64,000 nucleotides of DNA from Mucilaginibacter lacusdianchii (GCF_009770985.1 NZ_WSRW01000003.1:295275-359274); one strand, 5' to 3'; numbered from the stretch's first letter, positions 7,513-17,291 are shown. Notes: generated by a model from the sequence alone, not told the origin. Translations and numbers: made by a program.

Positions 7513-10500
7513 TTAAAACTTAACCATCAGGTTCAAACCAAAGCTCCGTGTTCTTGGCAAACCAAACGATTCTAGACCTTGTGCCCTGTCGTTGGTAAAA
7601 CTTGCTTCAGGGTCAAAATTGTCAGTTTGTTTATAGATAGTCAGCAGGTTGCGGGCAACGAATGATATTGAGGCGCCTTGCAGATTCACCATTTTAAGCT
7701 TGTTAACCGGAATGGCATAACTGAAGATGATTTGTCTAAGCTTCACAAACCCTGCATCGTGCAAAAACAGTTCGGAGTATGATTTATAGTTGTCATAATA
7801 AGTTCTTAAGTCGCTGATGGGAACTGTTCTGGAATATGGTGCACCGGTCTGGTCAACACCATTAAGCTGTAATCCACTTTCTCGACCTGGCAGTGTGGTT
7901 TTCATTAAACCTAAACGGGTACCATACACTTCCATTAACGAGAAGATTTTGTTACCGAACTTGCCGTCAACTAAAATGTTCAGCGAGAAGCGCTTGTATT
8001 TGAAGTCGTTGGTTAAGCCCATGGTGTAAGGGGCAACGCCATTACCTAACACTTGCAATCCTGTGGCTACAGGCAGTCCGGTGGTGCGGTTAAATACAGT
8101 ATTTCCGCTAGCATCTTTTAACATGCGTGTACCTACAATAGAGCCGAATGATTCGCCAACGATATTGTTAATATAAGCCCAGCTGTTAACTGAAGTAGCC
8201 ATTTGAATTTGATTTAAACCTGCCGCCAGTTTTTCAACTTTGTTTCGGTTGTAAGCAAAGTTGTAGCTGGTATTCCAACTAAAGTCTTTGCCTTTAACAG
8301 GTGTTCCGGTAAGTAATAGTTCTACACCACGGTTATCCAACTCGCCAACATTCAATACAGCAGCGTTGTAACCGCTTGCACCTGATATAGCAGTGGTTAC
8401 GATATCATTAGTTGTTTTACGATCATATAAGGTTACATCAAAACCTACGCGGCTGTTCAAAAAACGGGCTTCGATACCCGCTTCGGTAGTGGTTGAGGTA
8501 TAAGGGCGTAAATTTTGATTGGTGATAGTTGTGCTGGAAACGTTTTGTATAGGCTGCCCTGAACTTGGAACCATTCTGAAAGATTGGTTAATAACATACG
8601 GATCTGGAGCGCCGCCACCTACCTGCGCCCATGATGCTCTTAATTTAGCATAGCTGATGGCCGAAGGCAATTTAACCGCTTCAGACAGTACAAAGCTACC
8701 ACCCACCGATGGGTAGAACAAGCTGTTGTGTTGAGGACTTAACGTTGAAAACCAATCTTTACGGCCGGTAAAGGTTAAGTAAGCGTAACCTTTAAATCCT
8801 AAGTCAACCGAACCCATTAATGAATTGATACCCGTTTTGTTGTTGGTAGGTACAGTAGAAAGGGTTGATAAGTTTGTGGCGCTATAAAAGTAAGGGATGA
8901 TATAATTGCTACCGGTTATAGCGGTTTGGTTATACACCGAACGCTGTTGATTGCCGCCTACAAAGGCTGTTAAGGCCAAGTCTTTGCCAATTTTACCGCT
9001 GTAATTTAAGGTCAGCAATCCGTTGGTTTCTGATGCGTCGGCTTTTAATTCGTTGTATTGTCCGTTCAAAAAGTACAGGGTACCGGTAGGGATAATGTAC
9101 TGGTAGTTATAAAAATAAAAATCGCGGCTAACAACGGCTTTTAATGATAGGTTTTTAATAAACTCGTAAGTAACGCCACCTTGACCAATAAAGCGGTTTT
9201 TGGTATCGCGCTGTTGAAATTTGTTTACCACAAAATAACTGTTGGTTGCAATAGAGGCATCATTCCAGGCAATCTCATTACCAGAGGCGTCATAACCTGG
9301 TTCTAACCAACGGATGTCGGCAGTATTGGCCGCCATGTACGGTGTCCAGTTAGGGTTACCCGAAGCGTCACCAGCCGAAGCACGGTTTTTAGCTCTTTCA
9401 ATATTGTATTGGGCAAGCGCTTGAAAAGTTACCTTGCTACCTAGTTTTCCGTTCACATTAAGGTTAAAAGTTTTACGGTCAAAATTGCTGTTAGGCAATA
9501 CGCTCTCGCTTTTCAAATCAGCAACCGAAAATCGGTAAGTAACCGCCTCAGTGCCACCAGTTGCGGCGATGGTGTTGGTAAAAGTAGAACCGGTACGGTA
9601 AAAGTCTTTGATTTTATCTTTTTGTGCTACGTAGGGGTGCTCTTTTCCATCAAACCCCACAAAGGTAGAACCGTCAATTTTGGCACCGAAAGAGCGACGG
9701 CCGGTGGTAATAGCAGCACTTTGTGTCATCGGTTTAACACCGCCATCACCTTGGCCATACTCATATTGCCAATCAGGGAAAACAGCCGGAGTTTCCATGG
9801 TATAAGTAGTGTTATACTCAATACCCACTCCTTTTTGCGCGCGGCCTTTTTTGGTAGTAATTAAGATTACACCATTGGCAGCACGGGCACCGTACAAAGC
9901 TGCTGCGGTACCACCTTTCAGCACGCTCATGGTTTCAATATCGTCAGGGTTAATGCCGGCTATACCGTCGCCACGGTCAACGTTACCAGCACCACCGCCG
10001 GTAGTGGCACTGCCGCCAGGTACCGAGTTGTCTATAGGCATACCATTTACTACGTATAAGGGCTGGTTATTTCCGCCTAAAGATCCATTACCACGAATGA
10101 TAACCCGGCTTGAGCCGCCAGGTCCGGTAGATAAACCGGTAGCATTTACACCGGCTACTTTACCGGTAAGGGCATTGGCGATGTTGTTTTCGCGGGCTTG
10201 GGTAAATTCGTCGCCTTTAACCTCGCTTACCGAATAGGCCAACGCTTTTCTTTGGCGGGATATACCCAGTGCGGTAACAACTACCTCATTTAAATCCCGG
10301 CGCTGTTCTTTCAGTCTCACGTTAACTACCTGTCTGCCGTTAACCGGTATTTCTTGAGTGATGAAACCTACGTATGAAAACACCAATACCGCGTTACCAT
10401 CAGGTACGTTAATATTGTATCTGCCATCGGGATTGGTAACCGAACCGGTACTGCTTCCTTTAACTTTAACGCTTACACCTGGTAGGGTGGTGCCTACACT

Positions 10501-10935
10501 GTCGGTTACAATACCGGTAACACCTTGCTGTGTTTGCGTTTGTTTAGGAGCTTCGGTTGGGTTAATTTTCTTTTTTTCGATGAGGATTACGTTACCGGAT
10601 ATAGAAAAATCCATGCCCAGCGGATCGAACATTTTTCTGAGTACCGAGTTCAGTAATTCGTCTTTTACATCTAAACTGATCGCCTGATTGGTAACAATCG
10701 CGTTACTAAAAACAAAACTAATTTTGGTTTCTTTATTAATGTGTTTGAGTACATCTTTAACGGGCATATTTACTACCCGTAACGATATTTTGGGATTAAG
10801 GTCTTGTATGTCGCGTGGCTTTGCATTTGTCTCTGTACAAAACATGGCAAACGTAATAGCTATCATGACTATCCTGCTTAATGCATTACATAGCAAACAA
10901 AAGGACAATGGTTTTTTTGTCATATATTTGATCAA
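7513..10935 (-). CDS. SusC/RagA TonB-dependent outer-membrane transporter with N-terminal STN domain
   Basis: This 1140-residue protein has in order a signal peptide (to about residue 38), a secretin/TonB short N-terminal (STN) domain at 50-120, a carboxypeptidase-D regulatory-like beta-sandwich at 138-210, a TonB-box-like segment DLNEVVVTALG at 214-224, the plug, and a large beta-barrel ending NLMVKF with the expected C-terminal aromatic residue. It imports a ligand across the outer membrane using TonB energy, with the SusD-like lipoprotein as partner. The STN domain signals ligand occupancy to FecR in the periplasm, and both FecR and its sigma factor lie just upstream. A second ATG four codons in (10923) is also possible. 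Confidence 0.95.
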   Translation of the reverse strand: MIKYMTKKPLSFCLLCNALSRIVMIAITFAMFCTETNAKPRDIQDLNPKISLRVVNMPVKDVLKHINKETKISFVFSNAIVTNQAISLDVKDELLNSVLRKMFDPLGMDFSISGNVILIEKKKINPTEAPKQTQTQQGVTGIVTDSVGTTLPGVSVKVKGSSTGSVTNPDGRYNINVPDGNAVLVFSYVGFITQEIPVNGRQVVNVRLKEQRRDLNEVVVTALGISRQRKALAYSVSEVKGDEFTQARENNIANALTGKVAGVNATGLSTGPGGSSRVIIRGNGSLGGNNQPLYVVNGMPIDNSVPGGSATTGGGAGNVDRGDGIAGINPDDIETMSVLKGGTAAALYGARAANGVILITTKKGRAQKGVGIEYNTTYTMETPAVFPDWQYEYGQGDGGVKPMTQSAAITTGRRSFGAKIDGSTFVGFDGKEHPYVAQKDKIKDFYRTGSTFTNTIAATGGTEAVTYRFSVADLKSESVLPNSNFDRKTFNLNVNGKLGSKVTFQALAQYNIERAKNRASAGDASGNPNWTPYMAANTADIRWLEPGYDASGNEIAWNDASIATNSYFVVNKFQQRDTKNRFIGQGGVTYEFIKNLSLKAVVSRDFYFYNYQYIIPTGTLYFLNGQYNELKADASETNGLLTLNYSGKIGKDLALTAFVGGNQQRSVYNQTAITGSNYIIPYFYSATNLSTLSTVPTNNKTGINSLMGSVDLGFKGYAYLTFTGRKDWFSTLSPQHNSLFYPSVGGSFVLSEAVKLPSAISYAKLRASWAQVGGGAPDPYVINQSFRMVPSSGQPIQNVSSTTITNQNLRPYTSTTTEAGIEARFLNSRVGFDVTLYDRKTTNDIVTTAISGASGYNAAVLNVGELDNRGVELLLTGTPVKGKDFSWNTSYNFAYNRNKVEKLAAGLNQIQMATSVNSWAYINNIVGESFGSIVGTRMLKDASGNTVFNRTTGLPVATGLQVLGNGVAPYTMGLTNDFKYKRFSLNILVDGKFGNKIFSLMEVYGTRLGLMKTTLPGRESGLQLNGVDQTGAPYSRTVPISDLRTYYDNYKSYSELFLHDAGFVKLRQIIFSYAIPVNKLKMVNLQGASISFVARNLLTIYKQTDNFDPEASFTNDRAQGLESFGLPRTRSFGLNLMVKF

Positions 10936-11092
10936 AATTTGTAGTGGTGAAACTCCCTTTATGGGAAACTATGAATTGATTCGGGCCTGGCCCAATATGG
11001 GTTGGATGTGCTGGAACCACATTCAACCTTTTTCTTTTTTTGTAAAGCTCTCTTTATGCTATAGGCAAACTCCTTTCTTTTTTAGAAGCGTT

Positions 11093-12076
11093 TTATAATT
11101 TTTTTCGATTATAAAGGGTGTAAATGTTATCGTTTTGTAGGTACTTCGCATGGGTAAGTTTGGTAATTGCATTCAAAATACCCGTTAGGTTTTGTCCCTG
11201 AAAAATGGCGGTAATGTGTTGCTGTGCTAAAGCCTGATCTGTTATCTTAATATTAACACCGTACTTATTACTCAGCTTTAAAGCCACTTCATTTAAGTTA
11301 GCGTTTTCAAATATGATTTTGTCTTCTGTAAATGCAATCGCATCTTCTGGTGTGGCAAGGCGTGCCAGCAAAAACTTGTTATTCCCCTGCCAGGTAGTGG
11401 CCGACTGGCCTCTGGTTAATACAGCAAGGGCTTGGGTGCTTTCATTTTTTACCGCAACTTTACCGGTAAGCACAGTTACATTCATTGGTGCCGTTTGCGA
11501 ATAGGCACTTACTGTGAAAGATGTGCCTAAAACATGGGTGGTTAATTTACCCGAATGAATAATAAATGGCTTTGTTTCGTCATGAACAACGTCAAAATAC
11601 GCTTCGCCTTTTAAATAAACTTCCCGGCGTTCGCCATTAAATTTTTCCGGATACTTCAGTTCTGAATTTGCATTAAGCGTAATCTTAGAGCCATCGCTCA
11701 GCACAATTGATTTTGTTTTGGCTGATGCGGTATGCTGGGTTAAATATTTTACAGGAACGGTAGCTTTTTTCAAGAACGCAACTGCTAATAAGCCCATAAC
11801 TACTGTAATAGAAGCTGCGTATTTAAAATAGCTGCTGGTTTTTACAATGCTGTTATTCTGTGTCTTTACCTTGGTGCTTATCCTGTTCCAGTTAACGTTG
11901 TGGTGTCTTAAATCTTGATGATTAGTGGATGCCCAATACCGTTGCATAGCCTCATCAAATGCTTCGTTATCCTGAGTGTCTTTAAGTGTATTGATAAATT
12001 CATCGAACTCTTCTTGCGTACAAGAATTATTCAAATACTTTTCTAAAAGGTCAGACTTTCTTTTGTTGATATTCAT
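11093..12076 (-). CDS. FecR-family anti-sigma factor
   Basis: This 327-residue single-pass membrane protein has an N-terminal cytoplasmic segment of about 80 residues that should bind the sigma factor. A transmembrane helix follows around 83-103, then a periplasmic FecR domain (around 115-215, with SDGSKITLNANSELKYPE and GEAYFDV) and a C-terminal DUF4974 domain (ENANLNEVALKLSNKYGV onward). It holds the ECF sigma factor inactive until the STN domain of the adjacent SusC reports ligand. It sits between the sigma gene and susC, which is the standard order for Bacteroidota surface signalling. Confidence 0.93.
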   Translation of the reverse strand: MNINKRKSDLLEKYLNNSCTQEEFDEFINTLKDTQDNEAFDEAMQRYWASTNHQDLRHHNVNWNRISTKVKTQNNSIVKTSSYFKYAASITVVMGLLAVAFLKKATVPVKYLTQHTASAKTKSIVLSDGSKITLNANSELKYPEKFNGERREVYLKGEAYFDVVHDETKPFIIHSGKLTTHVLGTSFTVSAYSQTAPMNVTVLTGKVAVKNESTQALAVLTRGQSATTWQGNNKFLLARLATPEDAIAFTEDKIIFENANLNEVALKLSNKYGVNIKITDQALAQQHITAIFQGQNLTGILNAITKLTHAKYLQNDNIYTLYNRKKL

Positions 12077-12208
12077 CTATGCCCGGTTTCTACAATAAAG
12101 ACACAGCAAAATCAATAATAGACTAACTTGTTTTGAATTTTTATCTAATTGATATGGAAAAAATTAAGTATCCGGCTTGTTGGAGTGAAAATATATTCAA
12201 AATCAACA

Positions 12209-12238
12209 GTTATTTGTTATAAAAATTAAACAAATAAC
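12209..12238. promoter_or_regulatory. 10-bp inverted repeat between sigma and fecR-like genes
   Basis: GTTATTTGTT (12209-12218) and AACAAATAAC (12229-12238) are exact reverse complements with a 10-nt spacer. They lie in the 249-nt gap between the sigma factor and FecR genes. On the plus strand the repeat is followed by a T-rich run, but genes here run minus. It may be an operator or leader hairpin. Confidence 0.35.
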
Positions 12239-12325
12239 CTTTTTTATTTAGCAAAATGGAATTTATTTGATGAAAATGCGGCAAAACTGTAAAAGAAAGT
12301 AGTCTTTTCTTTTATTGTGCCGATA

Positions 12326-12892
12326 TTATAAACAATAGAAAGTAAGTATAGCAATTAATGTGGGATGCACGCCGTTTTTTGTCAGGTAACTGTTAATAAA
12401 ACTGAGTGCAGCCAACAGGTGGTTTTTTACGGTGTGTTTGGATAAATTTAGGTGTCCTGCTATTTCATCATAATTTAAGCCTTCTTCTTTGCTCATCCGG
12501 TAAACAATCTGTCGCTGAGGCGATAGTTGGCTTACTGCTTTTGAAATTAGATTTTTGCATTCTGCTACCTGTATTCTGGATTCTGTATTATTGTCATTAG
12601 TAACGGCAACACGTAAAAGTTCGTCAACCAAACGGCTGTCACTAGCAGCTTTTCGCAAATAGTTTAAAGAGTAATTGCGCACCATAGTATAAATGTAACC
12701 ATCAAGATTATTTATACTTTTTAACGTATCCTGATTCATCCATAATTTGATGAATATTTCTTGAGTAACTTCCTCAGCCGCATACTGCGATTTGGCTATA
12801 GCGTACACCTGCGCATAAACACGGCGTTTATAGTCTTCAAATACTTTTTCAAATTCAAAATTCTGATGTTGGTTTAAAGTAGCAACTCTCAT
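12326..12892 (-). CDS. ECF RNA polymerase sigma factor (Bacteroidota SusC/FecR-linked)
   Basis: This 188-residue sigma-70 family protein contains regions 2 and 4 only. Region 2 spans about residues 15-80 (VYAIAKSQYAAEEVTQEIF and the NLDGYIYTMVRNYSLNYLR stretch). Region 4 (about 115-170, SPQRQIVYRMSKEEGLNYDEIA and LSKHTVKNHL) is the -35-binding helix-turn-helix. It is the most upstream gene of the minus-strand locus and is paired with FecR and an STN-bearing SusC. It should switch on the susCD and catabolic genes when ligand is bound at the cell surface. The C-terminal tail after region 4 is hydrophobic and short. Confidence 0.93.
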   Translation of the reverse strand: MRVATLNQHQNFEFEKVFEDYKRRVYAQVYAIAKSQYAAEEVTQEIFIKLWMNQDTLKSINNLDGYIYTMVRNYSLNYLRKAASDSRLVDELLRVAVTNDNNTESRIQVAECKNLISKAVSQLSPQRQIVYRMSKEEGLNYDEIAGHLNLSKHTVKNHLLAALSFINSYLTKNGVHPTLIAILTFYCL

Positions 12893-13135
12893 TAATCAGC
12901 AACAGCTTAAATGTTAAAAAAAGGTTAACTCATTTAGGAATCCCAATTTAGATAAAATTTTATCTTGTGCAATAAAAACCAAATAAAACATTAGTAATTT
13001 GTGAATATTTCAATCATTAATTCCATTTATTAGCACATCTTGTATCAATGTATGGGTATTTTGTGAATTTATTATTAAAATACTTGCCATTTAACACCAT
13101 CACTCATCATTACAATAAATTTATATATATAATTT

Positions 13136-13768
13136 ATGCAAAAGCCTGATAGTATTATATTTGACATGGACGGTACCCTTTGGGATGCCGTGGATACCTA
13201 CGCGCAATCATGGAATATTATTTTTGAACAGAAGAATATTAACCGGGTGATAGAGCGCCACCATTTAATGAATATGATGGGGTGGGAAGGAAAAAAGGTA
13301 GTAGCTGCTTTGCTACCTGAATACAGCGAAGATGAAGGCATGGAAATTTATAACACGGTAACAACGTTGCGCAGTGACATATTGCCCAAAATGGGAGGGC
13401 GGTTGTATGAGGGCGTAATTGATGGCTTAAAACAATTATCAACCCAATACCAATTGTTTATATTAAGTAACTGCGCCAAAGGGCATATCCGCTTGTTTAT
13501 GGATTGGGCCGGTATAAATGAATATATTGTTGATGAATTTGCTTATGGTGTTAACCGTATGCCTAAACATCACAACATAGCACTGTTGCAACAAAAGCAT
13601 CATCTTAAAAATCCGGTTTATGTAGGTGATACCGAAGGCGACGGTCAGCAAAGCCGGTTGGCCGGTATTCCGTTTGTATTTGTGAGCTACGGCTTCGGAA
13701 AAACGGACGATTATGATGTTAAGTTTGACGACTTTACATCGCTCACCAAATATTTTTTAGATTTATAA
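13136..13768 (+). CDS. HAD-superfamily hydrolase (phosphatase)
   Basis: This 210-residue cytoplasmic protein of the HAD-like phosphoglycolate phosphatase/beta-phosphoglucomutase type has motif I FDMDGTLWD with nucleophile D10 and acid D12, motif II at LFILSNC, and motif IV at YVGDTEGD. A four-helix cap lies between motifs I and II. It would hydrolyse a small phosphate ester of unknown identity. It is transcribed divergently from the ECF sigma factor with a 243-nt shared spacer and appears to be a single-gene unit. Confidence 0.9.
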   Translation: MQKPDSIIFDMDGTLWDAVDTYAQSWNIIFEQKNINRVIERHHLMNMMGWEGKKVVAALLPEYSEDEGMEIYNTVTTLRSDILPKMGGRLYEGVIDGLKQLSTQYQLFILSNCAKGHIRLFMDWAGINEYIVDEFAYGVNRMPKHHNIALLQQKHHLKNPVYVGDTEGDGQQSRLAGIPFVFVSYGFGKTDDYDVKFDDFTSLTKYFLDL

Positions 13769-13781
13769 GTGTTCGCACTTA
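13766..13781 (+). terminator. UUCG-tetraloop hairpin at the end of the HAD gene
   Basis: TAAGTG-TTCG-CACTTA forms a 6-bp stem capped by a UUCG tetraloop, starting at the stop codon of the HAD gene. It lacks a clear U tract, so it may be a weak terminator or an mRNA 3'-end stabiliser. Confidence 0.4.
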
Positions 13782-14050
13782 AATAATACAGATATTTTGC
13801 TTTTAATTAAGCTTAATTCTTAAGCGCCTAAATTTAAAACAAAAAAAGTTTGTAACTTTTGTGTTGCCATTAGTCGCTGTGTTAATATAGTGTGTCTTTA
13901 ATGTGTTCTGGTTTTTTGTTTGCCCTACCTGTAGCATACCCCGCTGCATGCATTCGCAGAAACCGGCTTAGTGATTTGGTCCTTTAATAGATTAGCGCGT
14001 GTTTTTAAATATCATAAAACCAATAACCAATATTAAAACCTGTACACCGC

Positions 14051-15859
14051 ATGAACCTAAGAGAATATGGTTTAAGACAATTAAGCAATTTAAAATTTCT
14101 TAACAGCCGCTACTTAAAAGTTGTCGGAGCCGGCTGCCTTTTTGTTTTTACAGCTTTTACGCTGTATTCCGACGAAAAACATTTACCACAGCCAGACACC
14201 GACAATGGCGGACTTTACCTGCCCGATGGTTTCGGTGCCATAACCGTTGTTGATAGCTTAAAGGGGCGCGCCAGGCACATTGCCGTGAATAGCAACGGCG
14301 ATATCTATGTAAAAGCCAGGTTTCATAACCTGAACGATGGCGATGGCAACATTGCCCTACGGGATACCAATGGCGATGGTAAGATGGACATAATACAGCC
14401 TTTTGGTAAATATGACGGCCACTCGTACGGTACGGCTATGCGTGTACATAATGGCTACCTGTATTTTAGTTCTGAGCTTACGGTTTATCGCATGAAACTT
14501 AAACCCGGTCAGTTGGTGCCTGATGGTAAGATTGATACCATTGTAGCTGACGATCCGCCTTATCATGAACATCAAACCAAACCTATTGCTTTTGATAATA
14601 AAGGGCATATGTTTGTGGGATGGGGAGCCGGATCAAACGCCGGGCAGGAACGGAATCGTGTTCCGGGCTCAAAAGGGGAGGGCGATCCTTTTTCTGCCGA
14701 CAAGGGAAATCCGTTGCTGAAAGATCATGGCGGCATATGGATGTTCGACGCCAATAAGCTTAATCAAAAACAAAGTGATGGCAAACGTTACGCAACTGGC
14801 TTGCGAAGTATTGTCGCGTTGGATTGGGATCCGAAAAGCAAAGCGCTTTATACCGTTAATCACGGTCGCGATGATTTTAGATTGTTGTGGCCCGACATTT
14901 ATACGCCCTGGGAAAGTGCCATGCTGCCCGCTGAAGAATTTTTTAAAGTAAATGAAGGTCTTGACGGCGGATGGCCATATTACTATTATGACCAGATTAA
15001 GGGTAAAAAACTGTTGAACCCCGAATTTGGCGGCGATAAAATTAAAGAAGGTAACGGCGCTAAACTACAAAAGCCTTTAGTTGGTTTCCCAGCTCACTTT
15101 GCACCAAACGATCTTTTGTTTTATAAAGGCAAGCAGTTTCCTGACCACTACAAAAATGGCGCTTTTATTGCCCTGCATGGTGCCACTAACCGCGCACCGT
15201 ATCCGCAAGCGGGCTATGTCATTGCCTTCGTGCCATTTAAAAACGGAATGCCTTCGGGCGATTGGGAGGTTTTTGCAGACGGTTTTGCCAGAGTAGATCC
15301 TATTGTAAGTGTAAGCAATGCTGTTTATCGCCCGATGGGGCTGGCTGAAGGGCCAGATGGTTCACTGTATATTAGCGATACTGAAAAAGGTAGAATATGG
15401 CGAGTAATGTATAAAGGCGATAAAAAGGCTTTCGGTACGGCACAATTGGCGGCCATGGAAAAGCGTAAACAAACGGCGTCAAACATTAAAACACCTAATG
15501 AGATAGAAGATAATTTATTTAAAAATCTTCCAAAAAGCTCTGCTATATACACTACTTATTGTGTATCATGCCATCAAAATGATGGTAAAGGTGACGGAAA
15601 CCGCTTCCCGCCGCTGGCACAATCAGAATGGGTAAACGATAAGAATCGGTTGGTTTACGTTATACTAAACGGGTTAAAAGGACCAATTACCGTTAAAGGC
15701 CAGTCATACAACGAAGTAATGCCTGCCCACGGCAGTTTCCTGTCTGATGAACAAATTGCGGAGGTGGCAACTTATGTAAAATCTAATTTCAATAACACGC
15801 CCGATATCATCACTGCTTCTGATGTGGCGCGGGTACGTAAAATGCCAATCAATAAATAA
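14051..15859 (+). CDS. Periplasmic propeller sugar dehydrogenase (sorbosone/PQQ-type) fused to cytochrome c
   Basis: This 602-residue protein has an N-terminal membrane anchor or signal (around 23-40), a six-bladed beta-propeller of the glucose/sorbosone dehydrogenase type (about 55-470), and a C-terminal class I cytochrome c domain with the haem motif CVSCH at 504-508 and a Met ligand in NEVMPAHG. H172/H174 in YHEHQTKP lie where soluble glucose dehydrogenase has its catalytic His. Such proteins oxidise sugars or aldehydes in the periplasm and pass electrons to their own haem. The next genes, 1 nt and 1 nt apart, encode an SMP-30-like lactonase and another cytochrome c, which makes a compact oxidation operon. 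No PQQ synthesis genes are in the window, and PQQ binding itself is inferred from the fold. Confidence 0.85.
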   Translation: MNLREYGLRQLSNLKFLNSRYLKVVGAGCLFVFTAFTLYSDEKHLPQPDTDNGGLYLPDGFGAITVVDSLKGRARHIAVNSNGDIYVKARFHNLNDGDGNIALRDTNGDGKMDIIQPFGKYDGHSYGTAMRVHNGYLYFSSELTVYRMKLKPGQLVPDGKIDTIVADDPPYHEHQTKPIAFDNKGHMFVGWGAGSNAGQERNRVPGSKGEGDPFSADKGNPLLKDHGGIWMFDANKLNQKQSDGKRYATGLRSIVALDWDPKSKALYTVNHGRDDFRLLWPDIYTPWESAMLPAEEFFKVNEGLDGGWPYYYYDQIKGKKLLNPEFGGDKIKEGNGAKLQKPLVGFPAHFAPNDLLFYKGKQFPDHYKNGAFIALHGATNRAPYPQAGYVIAFVPFKNGMPSGDWEVFADGFARVDPIVSVSNAVYRPMGLAEGPDGSLYISDTEKGRIWRVMYKGDKKAFGTAQLAAMEKRKQTASNIKTPNEIEDNLFKNLPKSSAIYTTYCVSCHQNDGKGDGNRFPPLAQSEWVNDKNRLVYVILNGLKGPITVKGQSYNEVMPAHGSFLSDEQIAEVATYVKSNFNNTPDIITASDVARVRKMPINK

Positions 15860-15860
15860 T

Positions 15861-16781
15861 ATGCTTAACTATCAATCTTTTAAAAAGATATTGTTACCAG
15901 CACTGGTAGCTACTGTGTTTAACGCCAAGGCACAAACAACCGATAAATCGGCTCTTTTTACTTCTTCAGTTTTTACACCTCCGCATAGTTTTACCGTAGG
16001 AGCAGAGGGCCCCGCCGTTGATAAAGAGGGAAACGTATATGCGGTGAATTTTGACCACGACGGTACCATAGGTAAAGTAACGCCGGATGGAAAAGCGAGC
16101 GTGTTTATCGAACTCCCTAAAGGAAGCGTAGGTAACGGAATCAGGTTTGATAGTCACGGTGATATGCTGATTGCCGATTATACCCATCATAATATCATCA
16201 AGGTAAATATGGCTACTAAAGAACAGCAAATATTTGCGCACGAGGATAAAATGAGCCAGCCTAATGATATTGCTATAGATAAGTATGACAGGCTTTATGC
16301 CAGCGACCCAAACTGGAAAGCTGGTACCGGTAAAATATGGCGTATTGATACCAACGGCAAGGTTACCCTGCTGGATAGTATGGCAACGGTTAACGGTATT
16401 GATGTAAGTCCGGACGGCCATACTTTATATGTGAACGAACTTCGCAAAATATGGGCTTATGACTTGTCCAAAAAAGGTGCTATCAGCAATAAAAGACTGG
16501 TGATTGAATTTGCCGATTTTGGTATGGATGGTATGCGTGTTGATCTCGACGGTAATATTTATCAGGCCCGTTACGCAAAAGGAACGGTTGCAAAAGTATC
16601 GCCCCAAGGCAAAGTTTTGCAAGAGATTAAATTAATCGGCCAAAAACCCACCAATGTAGCTTTTGGTGGTACTGATGGCAAAACAGTGTATGTAACCCTG
16701 CAAGATCAGGGTAATTTGGAAACTTTCAGAGTAGATACTCCAGGCCGTGAATGGCTGATGACCCAAAAGCAGAAAAAATAA
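15861..16781 (+). CDS. Exported SMP-30/gluconolactonase-like beta-propeller protein
   Basis: This 306-residue protein is counted from the ATG at 15861, which follows the previous stop codon by one base. The longer frame back to 15822 would overlap the dehydrogenase gene and spoil the signal peptide. The leader MLNYQSFKKILLPALVAT ends at K-A-Q. The rest is a six-bladed propeller with repeated DxxGN/DPDG motifs (VDKEGNVYAV, DSHGDMLIAD, SQPNDIAIDKYDRLYA, VSPDGHTLYVNE, DLDGNIYQA). SMP-30 enzymes are calcium-dependent lactonases. Next to a sugar dehydrogenase, the natural role is opening the sugar lactone it produces. The exact lactone is unknown. Confidence 0.85.
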   Translation: MLNYQSFKKILLPALVATVFNAKAQTTDKSALFTSSVFTPPHSFTVGAEGPAVDKEGNVYAVNFDHDGTIGKVTPDGKASVFIELPKGSVGNGIRFDSHGDMLIADYTHHNIIKVNMATKEQQIFAHEDKMSQPNDIAIDKYDRLYASDPNWKAGTGKIWRIDTNGKVTLLDSMATVNGIDVSPDGHTLYVNELRKIWAYDLSKKGAISNKRLVIEFADFGMDGMRVDLDGNIYQARYAKGTVAKVSPQGKVLQEIKLIGQKPTNVAFGGTDGKTVYVTLQDQGNLETFRVDTPGREWLMTQKQKK

Positions 16782-16782
16782 T

Positions 16783-17202
16783 ATGAAACTAAACTTATGG
16801 ATAGCAGGTGCAGCCTGCATAATGCTTACCGTTTGTGCAGGCAGTACCTTTGCACAAGCTAAAAAGGTTACTGCGAAAACTGCTGTTAAAAAAACAGCCG
16901 CCGTCACAAAAGCCGCTCCAAAACCATTCGCCACCGCACAAGAAATAGAAGATGGTAAAGCGCTTATTGCCAAATCCGATTGCTTGGCCTGCCATAATGC
17001 AGAAACTAAGTTAGTGGGACCGGCTTACATCGCCATTGCACAAAAGTACCCGCAAGACCAAGCTACTGTTGCAGCTTTAAGTGAGAAGGTAATTAAAGGC
17101 GGGAGTGGCGTATGGGGACCTGTACCGATGACACCGCACCCTGCCCTGGCTGCGGCAGATGTGAACAAGATGGTGGCTTATGTGCTGTCGTTGAAAAAAT
17201 AA
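16783..17202 (+). CDS. Small periplasmic cytochrome c (class I, c551/c552-like)
   Basis: This 139-residue protein has a signal peptide to about residue 25 and a lysine/alanine-rich linker (26-48). The monohaem domain has C67-L-A-C-H71 and an axial Met at M116 in GPVPMTPHP, then the closing helix VNKMVAYVLSL. It should shuttle electrons from the propeller dehydrogenase encoded two genes upstream to a terminal oxidase. It begins one base after the lactonase stop codon, so the three are an operon. Confidence 0.92.
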   Translation: MKLNLWIAGAACIMLTVCAGSTFAQAKKVTAKTAVKKTAAVTKAAPKPFATAQEIEDGKALIAKSDCLACHNAETKLVGPAYIAIAQKYPQDQATVAALSEKVIKGGSGVWGPVPMTPHPALAAADVNKMVAYVLSLKK

Positions 17203-17291
17203 TGGAACATCGAGCAAAATGTTTAAGCAGCTTTTATGAAAAATTATTCCGATAATAGCTAAGCTTAACCAGCTAAAAGCCTGATTTTTTT

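Noticed and set aside
9809..11098. Plus-strand frames of 109-142 codons opposite susC
   Set aside because: They lie antisense to a well-supported SusC gene and have no domain signature.
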